Source: SB25 sp029560875 (GTDB taxonomy: Bacteria; Bacteroidota; Bacteroidia; Bacteroidales; Tenuifilaceae). From it: 64,000 nucleotides of DNA. Both the position numbers and the translations under genes were made by a program. Location: assembly GCA_035388225.1 (NCBI GenBank), contig DAOOPM010000013.1:30385-94384 (forward strand), in the 5' to 3' direction. How positions within the stretch are numbered: position 1 is the first letter of the stretch; every line of letters begins with the position of its first letter. Below the pieces are notes generated by a model. That model was not told where the DNA came from and ran no database searches. It was given only the letters and a program-made list of their open reading frames with translations. Below are positions 23,904 through 34,801 of the stretch, one piece after another.

Positions 23904-26900
23904 ATGAAGAACAACATACTAACAGACCAATTAAGCCAACGAATCCTCGTTCTGGATGGTGCAATGGGAACAATGATTCAGCGATTTAAACTACAGGAGG
24001 ACGATTTCCGTGGTTCGCTATTCGCAAATCATCCCCAGAACCTTAAGGGCGATAACGATTTGTTGGTTCTTACCCGGCCCGATGTAATTGAGTCAATACA
24101 TCGCGATTACTTGGCTGCAGGTGCCGATATTATTGAGACAAACACCTTCAACGCAACCACTATTTCGCAGGCCGATTACGGAATGCAGGATTGGGTTGAG
24201 AAAATTAACATTGAAGGGGCGCGTATTGCCCGCAAAGTTGCCGATGAATTTACTGCTCTGAATCCAAGTAAGCCAAGATTTGTGGCGGGTTCAATAGGGC
24301 CAACCAATCGCACCGCATCAATGTCGCCCGATGTGAACAGGCCAGGCTATCGTTCTGTCACATTCTTCGATTTAGTTTTGGCTTACAGCCAGCAGGTTAG
24401 GGCGTTAATTGAGGGTGGTGTTGATATTCTTTTGGTTGAAACCATTTTCGATACGCTCAATGCCAAGGCAGCCCTTTTCGCAATATCCAATGTTTTGGAT
24501 GAGTTGCAGAGAGATGTTCCCGTAATGGTTTCGGCAACTGTGGCCGATGTCAGTGGTCGTTTGCTAGCTGGTCAAACCTTGGATGCTTTTCTGACCTCGG
24601 TATCGCATTACCCTTTACTTAGCGTTGGTTTGAACTGTGCTTTTGGTGCTGAGCAGTTGTTGCCATATATCGAGGAACTATCGGCCAAGTCAAAGTTTAG
24701 AATAAGCGTTCACCCAAATGCTGGCTTGCCAAATCAACTTGGACAGTACGACCAATCGGCGGAGCAAATGTCAGTTGTTGTTGAGCGAATATTGAAGTCG
24801 AACTTGGTTAATATTGTTGGTGGTTGCTGCGGTACAACTCCTTTGCATATTGAGAAGATAGCAGGTTTGGTTGATAGCTACTCACCCCGACAAGTTCCTT
24901 CAATCCAAAAGTATACCCGATTATCAGGTTTGGAATTGCTGGAGATACGACCCGATACCAACTTTTTGAACATTGGCGAGCGTACCAATGTGGCTGGCTC
25001 CAAAAAGTTTGCAAAACTAATTGCCGATGGTAAGTATGCCGAGGCCATATCAGTTGCACGCGAGCAGGTTGATGGCGGTGCGCAGGCCATTGATATTTGT
25101 ATGGACGATGCCCTGATTAATGCACCTCAAGCAATGACTGAGTTTTTGAATATGGTTGCATCGGAACCCGATATTGCTAAAGTTCCTGTGATGATTGATT
25201 CGTCGAGGTTTGAGGCAATAGAGGCTGGTTTGCAGTGTACACAGGGCAAAAGCATAGTTAACTCAATTAGTTTGAAGGAGGGCGAGGCGGAATTCATTCG
25301 TCGTGCTAAACTAATAAGGCAGTATGGAGCAGCAGTTGTGGTAATGCTTTTCGATGAAAATGGGCAGGCCACAACCACCGAGCATCGTATTGCTGTGGCA
25401 GAGCGTTCCTATAAACTTCTTACGCAAGTTGCGGGCTATGAGCCCGAGGATATCATTTTCGACCCCAATATTCTTGCAATTGGAACCGGAATGGTTGAAC
25501 ACGCATCGCAAGCTGTTAGTTTTATTGAAACTTGCAAGTGGATTAAGCAAAATCTTCCTGGTGCAAAGGTTAGCGGCGGCGTTAGCAATTTATCGTTCTC
25601 GTTTAGGGGGAATAATGCCATTCGCGAGGCCATTCACTCAGTTTTTCTGTATCACGCTATAAATGCGGGAATGGATATGGGCATTGTGAATCCATCGCTT
25701 TTGCAGGTTTACTCGGAAATTGAGCCCGATTTGTTGCAGTTGACTGAGGATTTAGTTTTAAATCGTAGACGCGATGCAACTGAGCGTTTGCTTGCATTTG
25801 CTCAAAATATCTCGCAGGAAAAAGTTGAGGAACATAAAATTCAGGAGTGGCGTAACGAACCGGTGGCTAAACGTTTACAGCACTCACTTGTAAAGGGAAT
25901 TACCGATTTTATAGTTGACGATACCAACGAAGCATATCGTAATTTGGGCTCTGCAATTAGTGTGATTGAAGGCCCTTTGATGGAAGGAATGGCCGAAGTT
26001 GGCAATCTGTTTGGCTCAGGAAAAATGTTTCTTCCTCAGGTTGTGAAAAGCGCTAGGGTAATGAAGGCTGCCGTGGCAGTTCTTGAACCTTACCTGAATG
26101 GCACTGCTGAACTTGAGCAAAACCAAGCACAGAAAGGCACAATTGTGCTTGCCACTGTCAAGGGCGATGTTCACGATATCGGGAAAAATATTGTGGGCGT
26201 TGTGTTGGCCTGTAACGGTTACCGAATTATCGATTTGGGAGTAATGGTTCCAGTGGAGCGAATTATTGAGGAGATTGTGAAGAATAAAGCCGATATTTTG
26301 GGACTGAGTGGACTTATTACTCCCTCGCTCGACGAAATGGCCCACGTGGTTAGGGAATTGGAACGCAATAATATCAAAATTCCGGTTCTTATTGGAGGAG
26401 CAACCACATCGGAGTTGCATACTGCGCTGCGGATTGATACTGGCTATTCTGGGGCTGTGGTTCACGTAAAGGATGCATCGCAGGCCAGCGGAGTTGTGGC
26501 TAATCTTTTGAGTGACGAAAAGCGTCCCGCATACATTAATCAGGTGAAAGATAATTACGCTAAGTTGCGAGAAACCTATAGCGCTAGGAATATATCCTTG
26601 ATTTCGGTGGATGATGCCCGTCGCAACTCCTTGAAATTGAATTGGAATGCGTATAATCCACCTGTTCCTAAGCAAACTGGAATTATCAGGTTTGATAATT
26701 ACTCTTTGAAAGAGATAAGAGAGTATATCGATTGGACTTTCTATTTCTTTTCGTGGGATATCAATGGTAAATACCCCGAGATATTCAACGACCCGTTAAA
26801 AGGAGCGGAGGCAAAGCGTTTGTTCGATGAGGCTAATGCTTTACTCGATGAGATTGTTGAGGGGAAATTGCTAAAGGCCTCAGGTGTTGTTGGAGTTTTT

Positions 26901-27572
26901 CCAGCAGCAGCAAGCGGCGATGATATTTTTATCTTTTCTGATGAATCGAGAAAGGAGATAAAGTCCAAGTTTTTCCAACTGCGTAATCAGGAGAAGAAGG
27001 ACGATGGTTTGCCAAACCTCTGTTTGTCCGATTTTATTGCACCTGTTGGCGCAAATGACGATTGGGTTGGATGCTTTGCAGTAACAGTTAGGCACGGAGC
27101 GGATGAGTTGGCCGAAAAATACCGTTCCGCCGGCGACGATTTTAAGGCGATAATGGTAAAAATTATTGCCGATAGGCTTGCTGAGGCCTTTGCGGAATTA
27201 TTGCACCAAAAGATTCGTAGTGAGATATGGGCTTACAGCCCAGCCGAGGATTTGACCTTGCAGCAGATTCTGTCGGAGCGTTACAGTGGCATTCGTCCCG
27301 CACCGGGTTATCCTGCTTGCCCCGATCATCGTGGCAAACAGTTTATTTTCGATTTGCTCAATGTAACGCAAAACACAGGAATGACCTTAACCGAGAACCT
27401 CGCAATGAGTCCGGGGGCGTCGGTTGCGGGTTACTATTTCTCTCATCCCGAATCCAAGTACTTTACAGTGGGGAAAGTGTCGCAGGATCAGGTGCGCGAT
27501 TATGCTCATCGTCTAGAGCTGAGCGTTGAGGAGGTTGAGAAGTTTATTCCAACGTATTTAGCCTACAGGTAA
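23904..27572 (+). CDS. metH: Cobalamin-dependent methionine synthase
   Basis: A 1222-residue four-module enzyme that methylates homocysteine from 5-methyl-THF via cobalamin. The homocysteine module spans about 1-330, with zinc ligands in LNCAFGAEQ and GGCCGTT (C308, C309). The pterin module is about 345-640 (FLNIGERTNVAGSKKF) and the cap plus B12 module about 650-890, with DVHDIGKN supplying cobalt ligand H757. The SAM-binding reactivation domain follows to the end (RPAPGYPACPDH). All modules look intact. The ATG at 23904 is chosen because an in-frame ATG at 23859 would translate a tandem repeat. metF, which makes its methyl donor, follows. Confidence 0.97.
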   Translation: MKNNILTDQLSQRILVLDGAMGTMIQRFKLQEDDFRGSLFANHPQNLKGDNDLLVLTRPDVIESIHRDYLAAGADIIETNTFNATTISQADYGMQDWVEKINIEGARIARKVADEFTALNPSKPRFVAGSIGPTNRTASMSPDVNRPGYRSVTFFDLVLAYSQQVRALIEGGVDILLVETIFDTLNAKAALFAISNVLDELQRDVPVMVSATVADVSGRLLAGQTLDAFLTSVSHYPLLSVGLNCAFGAEQLLPYIEELSAKSKFRISVHPNAGLPNQLGQYDQSAEQMSVVVERILKSNLVNIVGGCCGTTPLHIEKIAGLVDSYSPRQVPSIQKYTRLSGLELLEIRPDTNFLNIGERTNVAGSKKFAKLIADGKYAEAISVAREQVDGGAQAIDICMDDALINAPQAMTEFLNMVASEPDIAKVPVMIDSSRFEAIEAGLQCTQGKSIVNSISLKEGEAEFIRRAKLIRQYGAAVVVMLFDENGQATTTEHRIAVAERSYKLLTQVAGYEPEDIIFDPNILAIGTGMVEHASQAVSFIETCKWIKQNLPGAKVSGGVSNLSFSFRGNNAIREAIHSVFLYHAINAGMDMGIVNPSLLQVYSEIEPDLLQLTEDLVLNRRRDATERLLAFAQNISQEKVEEHKIQEWRNEPVAKRLQHSLVKGITDFIVDDTNEAYRNLGSAISVIEGPLMEGMAEVGNLFGSGKMFLPQVVKSARVMKAAVAVLEPYLNGTAELEQNQAQKGTIVLATVKGDVHDIGKNIVGVVLACNGYRIIDLGVMVPVERIIEEIVKNKADILGLSGLITPSLDEMAHVVRELERNNIKIPVLIGGATTSELHTALRIDTGYSGAVVHVKDASQASGVVANLLSDEKRPAYINQVKDNYAKLRETYSARNISLISVDDARRNSLKLNWNAYNPPVPKQTGIIRFDNYSLKEIREYIDWTFYFFSWDINGKYPEIFNDPLKGAEAKRLFDEANALLDEIVEGKLLKASGVVGVFPAAASGDDIFIFSDESRKEIKSKFFQLRNQEKKDDGLPNLCLSDFIAPVGANDDWVGCFAVTVRHGADELAEKYRSAGDDFKAIMVKIIADRLAEAFAELLHQKIRSEIWAYSPAEDLTLQQILSERYSGIRPAPGYPACPDHRGKQFIFDLLNVTQNTGMTLTENLAMSPGASVAGYYFSHPESKYFTVGKVSQDQVRDYAHRLELSVEEVEKFIPTYLAYR

Positions 27573-27644
27573 AGCAGTTTCTACATTTCTGCGTAAGCAG
27601 GAATCTATTTTGCTTTTTTTGATTAACGATTAATCTTACACGAA

Positions 27645-28598
27645 ATGAAAGTAATTAACATTCTAAAAAAGTCGAAATCAACGTTGTTCTCCTTTGAGTT
27701 GCTTCCTCCTCTAAAGGGTCATAACATTCAAACTATTTTTGATAGCATCGATAAGTTGGTTGAGTTCAATCCAGCATACATAAATATTACATACCACAAG
27801 GAAGAGGTCGTTTATAGACCGGACCCTTTTGGGGGAGTTGAGCCAGTGAAAGTGCGCCGTAGACCAGGAACCGTTGGGCTTTCAGCAGCAATTCAGCAGC
27901 GATACAAAATTGATGTTGTTCCACACCTTATTTGTGGAGGTTTTGACACCCACGAAACCGAGGATGCGCTTATCGATTTGGACTTCCTTGGGATACAGAA
28001 TGTGTTAGTTGTCCGTGGCGATGCCGATAAGATAACCGGAAAATTCGAACCCAAGAGGGGAGGGCATAGGTATGCTGTGGATTTGGTGCGTCAGGTGGAG
28101 AAGTTGAATAAGGGCATCTACCTTGAGAATCTTATGGAAACCCCTAAGCAAACAGAGTTTTGTGTTGGAGTTGCAGGTTATCCAGAGAAGCATCCAGAGT
28201 CACCCAATTTTGAATCGGATATTAAGCATTTAAAGGCAAAGGTCGATGCCGGCGCAAGTTATATTGTCACTCAGCTCTTCTTTGATAATTCCAAGTATTT
28301 CAAATTTGTTGAAAGTTGTAGGAATGCAGGCATTAAAGTCCCAATAATTCCTGGAGTTAAACCAATATCAATAAAGGAGCATATTAGTTTGTTGCCCAAA
28401 GTATTTGGTGTTCAAATTCCGCAGGAACTAGTAAGTGCTGTTGAGAAATGTGAAACAAACCGTGAGGTGTACGAATTGGGCATAGAGTGGGCAATTAATC
28501 AGGCAAAGGAACTTAAGAGTGCCAATGTACCTGCAATACATTTTTACACTATGGGCAAATCCAACAATATTGCTAGGATTGCAAGTGCTGTTTTTTAA
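27645..28598 (+). CDS. metF: Methylenetetrahydrofolate reductase [NAD(P)H]
   Basis: A 317-residue flavoenzyme that reduces 5,10-methylene-THF to 5-methyl-THF for metH. The TIM-barrel motifs are FSFELLPP with the catalytic Glu, INITYHKEE, LVVRGDADK, AGYPEKHPESPN, and DAGASYIVTQLFFDNSKYFKF. The length is typical of the bacterial single-domain form. It is the last gene of the methionine cluster; no terminator is apparent before the next gene. Confidence 0.96.
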   Translation: MKVINILKKSKSTLFSFELLPPLKGHNIQTIFDSIDKLVEFNPAYINITYHKEEVVYRPDPFGGVEPVKVRRRPGTVGLSAAIQQRYKIDVVPHLICGGFDTHETEDALIDLDFLGIQNVLVVRGDADKITGKFEPKRGGHRYAVDLVRQVEKLNKGIYLENLMETPKQTEFCVGVAGYPEKHPESPNFESDIKHLKAKVDAGASYIVTQLFFDNSKYFKFVESCRNAGIKVPIIPGVKPISIKEHISLLPKVFGVQIPQELVSAVEKCETNREVYELGIEWAINQAKELKSANVPAIHFYTMGKSNNIARIASAVF

Positions 28599-28685
28599 CA
28601 TATTCGTTATAAAACTTGCTTTTAATTTGAATATGCCTTAACTTCAACATGCGAGATTTATCTCAATTTTTTGAATACTAAGTAT

Positions 28686-31015
28686 ATGGATAATAATTCG
28701 ACATTCGATAATAAGGATAACTTCAAAAAAGCCAATCAAAATTTAGAGCGAAAATATCGGTTGCTTTTTGAGAAATCGCCTGTTGGAATCTTTCAGTTTG
28801 ACAATAATGCAATCATAATAGACTGTAACGATAGATTTATTGATATACTAAAGTCAAGCCGAGAAAAGGTTATCGGGCTCGATATGCATAATTTGAAAGA
28901 TAAGTCTGTTCTGAATGCTTGTTTAGATGCTATTAAAGGAGTTCAAGGATTTTACGAAGGAGTATACCATGTTACCACCAGCGATGCAATAATATCTGTT
29001 AGTTTAAAGACTGTTCCATTTATTGTTGATGGAACCGATGATATGCAAGGAGGCATTGGAATAGTTGAGGATATTACGGAGCGTGTAAAAGCCGACGAAG
29101 TACTTAAGAAGAAGGAACAAGATTTCCGTATACTTTCATCGCTTACCACCGATGCTGCTTCGGTGTTAAGTTTTAACCCCGATGGAACTTTCAATAGGCA
29201 GTGGCTTAGCGATAGTTTGCTACATACCGTTGGCTATACTCCCGACGAAATAGATTCCTTTGAGAAGTGGGCAAATATTGTTCACCCTGATGATATTCTT
29301 CCCTACAAAGAGGCCGTGGGAAAAATAATGCAAGGCCAAAAGGTGTCGTTGGATTTCAGAATTATTGACAAGAAAGGGAAAATGTTTTGGGTTAACAATA
29401 CGGTTTTCCCTGAGTATGATGAATCTGGGCGTCCTGTAAGGTTGATTAGTGCGTTAAAGGATATTACTGCAGAGAAAGAAGCAGAAATAGCCCTTAGCTA
29501 TCAGCGTAATTTGCTCGATACAATAATTAATATTGCCCCTGTGGGTATTTGGCTATCTAAGCCCGATGGCTCATATCCAATCATCAACAAAAACTTTTCT
29601 GAATTAATAGGCTATGGCACATCAATGTTCTCAATGACTTCGGAGGAGTTAGAGCACTGCCGGAAAAGTGATGATGTGGCTTTAAAATCAGATGAACCAA
29701 TAGAGACCGAGGAGGAAATAACCTTTACCGATGGAAATAAGCATACCATTAAAGTGTTTAAACGTAGAGTTTTTGATGTAAACGGTTCTGTTCTTGGTGT
29801 ACTCGGTATTTCTACTGATATTACAGAGCGCAAGCGTTACGAGAAAGCTCTTGTTGAAGCATTGGAGAAGGCAGAGGAATCCGATAGGTTAAAATCTGCA
29901 TTTCTTGCAAATATGAGTCACGAAATTCGTACCCCGCTCAATGGTATTATTGGATTTTCTAAGTATTTGAGGAATTTCCCAGATACTAATCGAGAAGAAA
30001 CTTTGAAGTTTCTTAATATTATATGTAACAGTGCCGACCATTTGTTGAATCTTATCAACGATATTATTGATATTTCGAAGATTGAAGTGGGACAGTTAAA
30101 AATTGCACCAGAGTCAATCAACCTCAACGCCTTGCTTAATGAGATTTATACCTTTTACTACTCAGCAAATCCCGATTTGTCGAAGCGTGGCGTTAGCTTT
30201 AGGATTACAACCTCGCTTTCCGATGCTGAATCGAGTATTGTTGTAGACAAGGTTCGACTGCGCCAAATCCTAAATAATTTAATTGGTAATGCGCTGAAAT
30301 TTACAAAGGATGGAAGTGTTGAGTTTGGCTACGAACTAGCCCCCGACAAGAATTATGTACGGTTTTTGTAAAGGACACCGGGATAGGAATCCCTAAGGAT
30401 AAGATTGAACTGATATTCCAGCGTTTCCGCCAGGCCGATATAGATATAACCAAAAAGTTTGGAGGAACAGGGCTTGGGTTGGCAATATCAAAATCGTTGG
30501 TGGACTTAATGGGTGGTAATATTTGGGTTGATTCTCAACCTGAAATTGGGTCTACTTTCTACTTCACTTTACCATTCATAAAAACTGCCATACCTGTTGC
30601 CAAATCCGATACCCAATTCGAATTCAATGAGGTAATGGATAAACTTAAGGGGAAACGGATTTTGATTGCCGAGGATGATACCAATAGTTTATTTTACCTG
30701 AAAACTGTGTTGCAGAACGCTGGCATAGCTTGCTTGGAAGCGCTAAATGGTCGCGATGCAGTTAACCTATTCCTCAAAAACCCAGATGTTGACTTAATTC
30801 TTATGGATTTAAAAATGCCAGAACTTAGTGGTTTTGAGGCCATAAAAGAAATTCGCAAGGTAAGTCCAAAAGTCCCAATAATAGTTCAAACCGCACACGT
30901 ATTCAACGACGAGAAAGTTTTATGTAACGCAATGGGGTGCAACAACTTTATATCGAAACCCGTAGATGTAAATGTTCTATTTAGCGCCTTAATTCAATTG
31001 ATTGGGAAAAGGTAA
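28686..31015 (+). pseudogene. Hybrid PAS-sensor histidine kinase with receiver domain, frameshifted in the ATPase domain
   Basis: The first frame (28686-30371, 561 codons) has three PAS regions (about 25-140, 145-265, 270-395), a HisKA domain with H412 in MSHEIRTPLNGIIGFS and the start of HATPase_c (LRQILNNLIGNALKFT). It stops at 30369-30371. The next frame continues the same domain at once (VKDTGIGIPKD, FGGTGLGLAISKS) and then a receiver domain (LIAEDDTNSLF, phospho-acceptor in ILMDLKMPE, FISKPVD). Restoring one T in the five-T run at 30363-30367 would give one protein of about 776 residues. The break is therefore a one-base deletion, a sequencing error, or less likely a -1 frameshift site. 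No cytosolic partner regulator is adjacent. Confidence 0.85.
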
Positions 31016-31483
31016 TTAAAGCGTTTTCTCAAAAATTATTTTCACAAACTCTTCCTTTGGTGGAGGCGCAATGCCTTTATTCTCAAATCCATTCTCCTCA
31101 AGTAAGCAAACAATCGATTTGTCGTCAACAGGAATATAACCCGTGATGACTTTATATTTGTTGTCCTTTGCAAAGTCTAAAGCAAAAGTTAATAGTTGAT
31201 GTGCTAAACCTTTCTTTTGAAATGCAGGGTAAATTGCTAACCTACTTAATGTTAGGGTTTGCTTATTGGTTTCGTCAGGTTTAAGAGTTATTGTTCCAAC
31301 AGGAACGTGGTTGTAGAAAACAACGTAAACGAAGCCCTTCTCTATATCAGTGGCAATTTCATTAAAATCGGCCATGCTATTGTTCCAGTACTTAACGCCC
31401 TTTTCGAGCAGTTGACGGGAGCATTCTCTTATTATGTAAAGCACCGCCAATAGTTGGTGCTTTTGGGCCTTGGATATTTCCAT
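31016..31483 (-). CDS. GNAT-family N-acetyltransferase
   Basis: A 155-residue acetyltransferase. VGTITLKPDETNKQTLTLSRLAIYPAFQKKGLAHQLLTFALDFAKDN contains the acetyl-CoA binding motif A (QKKGLAHQLL). The C-terminus KVITGYIPVDDKSIVCLLEENGFENKG is the usual motif B. The substrate cannot be told. It starts 3 nt after the amidohydrolase stop on the same strand, so the two are co-transcribed, and its stop abuts the kinase gene. Confidence 0.88.
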   Translation of the reverse strand: MEISKAQKHQLLAVLYIIRECSRQLLEKGVKYWNNSMADFNEIATDIEKGFVYVVFYNHVPVGTITLKPDETNKQTLTLSRLAIYPAFQKKGLAHQLLTFALDFAKDNKYKVITGYIPVDDKSIVCLLEENGFENKGIAPPPKEEFVKIIFEKTL

Positions 31484-31485
31484 AT

Positions 31486-33120
31486 CTATTGGTTTACATC
31501 GTATACCTTTTCACCATTTATATAAGTTTGCTGAACTTTAATGTAGGGTACATCCTTAATGGAGTCGTTCATCAAATCAAAATCTAGCACAACGAAATCG
31601 GCAAATTTTCCAACTTCAAGGCTACCCTTGATATTTTCCTCAAAGGCCGATTTTACTGCCCAAATTGTCATAGCGCGGAGCGCTTGCTCGCGTGTAAGAG
31701 CATTCTCCATTTGGAATCCGTCCTTGGGCTCGCCGTTAAAGTGTTGGCGAACTACCCCTGAATAGAATCCGTAGAGTGGATTTATATGCTCAATTGGAAA
31801 ATCGCTTCCGTTGGGCAACCATCCATTCTGCTGGAGCAATTCCTGATATGCGTATGCATACTTGATTCTATCGCCCAAACGCTCGTTGGCCCAATCCATA
31901 TCCGATGTTGCGTGTGTGGTTTGGATTGATGGAATAATATTGTACTTACCGTATCGAGGCATATCCTGTGGATCAACTACCTGTGAATGCTCAATTCTCC
32001 AGCGCTTATCGTTGTTCTCATCTAGATATTTTGAGTATATATCAATCATTAATCTAACGGCTGCATCGCCAATACAGTGCGTGCAAACCTGGTAGCCAGC
32101 ATCGCTTGCAATTTTGCATACAGAGTCAAGTTTTTCGGTTGTTTCAACTTGAATTCCAATGTTTTTGGGGTCATCGGAGTATGGTTTTAACAGTAACGCT
32201 CCGCGTGAGCCTAGAGCCCCGTCAGCATATATTTTAATTGAACGTACGGTTAGCCAGTCTGTTTGGTAAACTCCTTTATTTACAAAAGTTTCGTAATTCG
32301 ATTTTGTTGGGTTGAGCCAAGCATTAATTCGCATTTTTAGCGAGCCACTCTTCTGTAACGAATCAACAAGAAAAACTTCATCGGTATCCAATCCTGCATC
32401 GTGAACTCCTGTTAGTCCAACTGCAAAGCAGTTCTTTTGTGCGTTGATTAATGCATTGGTTTTTTCCTCTTTTGTTGACTCAGGAATACATTTACGCACA
32501 AGCTCCATTGCGTTATCAACCAGAACTCCTGTAGGTTTTCCATTGACTTTAATGATTTCACCACCATTGATGGTTGTTTTGGCGGTAATACCTGCTATCT
32601 CAAGCGCTTTTTGATTGGCTATTGCAGCGTGGCCATCAATTCTAACAATGTAAACGGGTTTGTCGGGGAAAGCCTTGTTGAGTAGTTCGTTTGTGGGGAA
32701 TTGCTTTACAGCCCACTCGTTCTGGTTCCAACCTCTACCTTTCACCCACTCTGTGGAGTATCGGTTTTGGTTTTCAACTAATCGCTTTACAACCTCTTCC
32801 CAATTCTTTGCACCCGCCAACCAAGCGTTCGGTAAACCAAGTCCATAGCCTAAAAAATGACAGTGGGGGTCAATAAACCCAGGGTAAATGTATTTTCCAG
32901 TAGCATCAAAAGTGTTTGTCGATTCGTACTTTTTCTCTATAGTTTCTTTTTCGCCAATAGCAACAATTTTTCCATTGCTTATGGCCATACTACTATGGAC
33001 TGTAAAGGCGGAGTCAACTGAGTATATTTTTGCGTTAGTTACAATTAAATCAACTTTTTCGCGTTTAATACAAGCCATTGCTGAGATTGCGGTTAGGATT
33101 ATTAATGTATTTTTAATCAT
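31486..33120 (-). CDS. YtcJ-like amidohydrolase lipoprotein
   Basis: A 544-residue metal-dependent hydrolase with a lipoprotein-type leader (AISAMAC, Cys about 17). The urease-superfamily ligands are visible: FIDPHCHFLGYG (HxH), THCIGDAAV, WRIEHSQVVDP, and the late Asp in LPNGSDFPIEHINPLYG. It is closest in layout to YtcJ/N-substituted formamide deformylase-like proteins, whose natural substrates are mostly unknown. The predicted lipidation puts it outside the cytoplasm. It is co-transcribed with the downstream GNAT gene. Confidence 0.88.
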   Translation of the reverse strand: MIKNTLIILTAISAMACIKREKVDLIVTNAKIYSVDSAFTVHSSMAISNGKIVAIGEKETIEKKYESTNTFDATGKYIYPGFIDPHCHFLGYGLGLPNAWLAGAKNWEEVVKRLVENQNRYSTEWVKGRGWNQNEWAVKQFPTNELLNKAFPDKPVYIVRIDGHAAIANQKALEIAGITAKTTINGGEIIKVNGKPTGVLVDNAMELVRKCIPESTKEEKTNALINAQKNCFAVGLTGVHDAGLDTDEVFLVDSLQKSGSLKMRINAWLNPTKSNYETFVNKGVYQTDWLTVRSIKIYADGALGSRGALLLKPYSDDPKNIGIQVETTEKLDSVCKIASDAGYQVCTHCIGDAAVRLMIDIYSKYLDENNDKRWRIEHSQVVDPQDMPRYGKYNIIPSIQTTHATSDMDWANERLGDRIKYAYAYQELLQQNGWLPNGSDFPIEHINPLYGFYSGVVRQHFNGEPKDGFQMENALTREQALRAMTIWAVKSAFEENIKGSLEVGKFADFVVLDFDLMNDSIKDVPYIKVQQTYINGEKVYDVNQ

Positions 33121-33232
33121 TGGTTTAAAAGTTCAGGGTTACTAGAAAAACCAAATTTAATCTTTTGTTTTGAATTATAAAATGATGTTGAATTTTGTAA
33201 AATCATGAGTATGCAATACCTTGATGTGTTAG

Positions 33233-33250
33233 TAACTCAATAACTCAATC
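33233..33250. repeat. Short direct repeat AACTCAAT x2
   Basis: Two tandem copies of AACTCAAT about 55 nt upstream of the beta-helix lipoprotein start. Confidence 0.5.
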
Positions 33251-33305
33251 CCCTTATAACCGACTAACCAAAAAAATCTGTAGTTTTGAATTTTTAAAAT
33301 AGATA

Positions 33306-34739
33306 ATGAAAGTCTTATACAACATAGCCTTAATTGCATTAGGTTTTGGAATAATTGCCTGCGAACGCGATAATTTTTCCGATAGTCCCTCGCTGAAATT
33401 GAATTTTTCAGCCGATACAGTCCTTTTCGATACAGTTTTTACTACAATTGGCTCATCTACTCGATACCTGAAAGTTTACAATAAAAGCAATTCCGATGTT
33501 CGCATTTCATCTATAAGATTGGCTGGTGGCTCAATATCACCATTCCGGATTAATGTTGATGGAATGAGCGGTACTACTTTTTCAGATATACCCCTAAGGT
33601 CAAAGGATAGTCTATTTGTATTTGTTGAGGTTACTGTCGACCCAACATCGCAGAACTCTCCGCTATTAATTCCCGATTCTATAGTTTTTCAAACAAACGG
33701 AAATGTTCAGGATGTAAACTTGGTTGCTTGGGGTCAGGATGTGCATCTTTTTAAATCAAAAACCATCACCACCGATACAGTTTTGCAGGCTGACAAGCCG
33801 TATCTTATTTATGATTATCTTTTGGTAAATCCCAACGTTTCGTTAACTATTGAGGCGGGGGCGAAGTTGCATTTCCATAACTTTTCGCAGTTAATAGTAG
33901 CAGGAACTATAAAAGTTAACGGAGAACCCGAGAAACCTGTGATTTTTGAGGGCGATAGGCTTGAGAAGTTTTACCGCGATAAGGCTGGACAGTGGAATGG
34001 TGTTTGGCTTTACGCCGGCAGTAAGAATAATATAATTCAGTGGGCTGAAATAAAGAACTCCATTGTAGGTTTAATTGTCGACACTTGTGTTACTCCTGGA
34101 ATTCCTACGGTTGCAATTAGCCATTCAAAGGTGGAGAATACCAGTTACATTGGGTTACTTGCCCGTGGTGCAAAAATTGATGCCGATAATTGCCTGTTTG
34201 CAAACTCTGCCCAAGTTTCAGTAGCGTTAACAATGGGAGGAGCCTATCGTTTTTATCATTGCACAGTAGCAAATTACTGGGGCGACTATATGTTCCGAAA
34301 AGGTCCAGCGTTGTTGCTGAATAACTATTACCTTTATCAGTTGGTGGAAAATGGCCCATACTATGTAGAGCCGAGAGATTTGACCGAGGCAGCGTTTTAC
34401 AATAGCATTATTTATGGCAGTATAAGCACTGAGTTTTCTGTTGATAACAAAGTCAACGGCCAAGCTGTTAATGCGCAAATGAACTATTACTTTCAGGATT
34501 GTATAGTTAAAGTTCCTTCGGATTATGATTTAAGCGACGAGAGTAAATTCAAGAATATTCTTAGGCTCGACCCCAAATTTAAAAATCCCTATGAACATAT
34601 TTACTTGCTCGATACATTAAGCCCTGCAAAAGATGTGGCCAATATTGATATTTCTAATTTGTACCCAATAGATTTAAAGAATTTTAACCGCTTAACCGAC
34701 ACAAAACCCGATTTGGGAGCGTTTGAAAGGGAAGAGTAG
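33306..34739 (+). CDS. Right-handed beta-helix lipoprotein
   Basis: A 477-residue lipoprotein (lipobox GFGIIAC, Cys about 19). About residues 30-150 form an Ig-like region with the signature SADTVLFDTVFTTIGSSTR and a run of hydrophobic strands. About 160-440 has stacked short strands typical of a parallel beta helix (LTIEAGAKLHFHNFSQLIVAGTIKVNGE, VWLYAGSKNNIIQWAEIKNS). The Bacteroidota members I recall are called hypothetical or beta-helix proteins; no lyase catalytic residues stand out. A surface-exposed or periplasmic binding role is inferred. It runs in the same direction as the next gene with a 62-nt gap. Confidence 0.82.
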   Translation: MKVLYNIALIALGFGIIACERDNFSDSPSLKLNFSADTVLFDTVFTTIGSSTRYLKVYNKSNSDVRISSIRLAGGSISPFRINVDGMSGTTFSDIPLRSKDSLFVFVEVTVDPTSQNSPLLIPDSIVFQTNGNVQDVNLVAWGQDVHLFKSKTITTDTVLQADKPYLIYDYLLVNPNVSLTIEAGAKLHFHNFSQLIVAGTIKVNGEPEKPVIFEGDRLEKFYRDKAGQWNGVWLYAGSKNNIIQWAEIKNSIVGLIVDTCVTPGIPTVAISHSKVENTSYIGLLARGAKIDADNCLFANSAQVSVALTMGGAYRFYHCTVANYWGDYMFRKGPALLLNNYYLYQLVENGPYYVEPRDLTEAAFYNSIIYGSISTEFSVDNKVNGQAVNAQMNYYFQDCIVKVPSDYDLSDESKFKNILRLDPKFKNPYEHIYLLDTLSPAKDVANIDISNLYPIDLKNFNRLTDTKPDLGAFEREE

Positions 34740-34801
34740 TTTTTGTAAATATGTGATTTGTTTTAACTTTATAACTAGTTAGAACCAATTTCTATTTTTA
34801 G

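Noticed and set aside
26016..26675. 219-codon antisense ORF inside metH
   Set aside because: It lies wholly within the intact metH frame, with no signature; length comes from codon bias of the real gene.
30363..30371. Programmed -1 frameshift site in the histidine kinase
   Set aside because: The P-site codon would re-pair poorly after slippage and no stimulatory stem was evident; deletion or sequence error is simpler.
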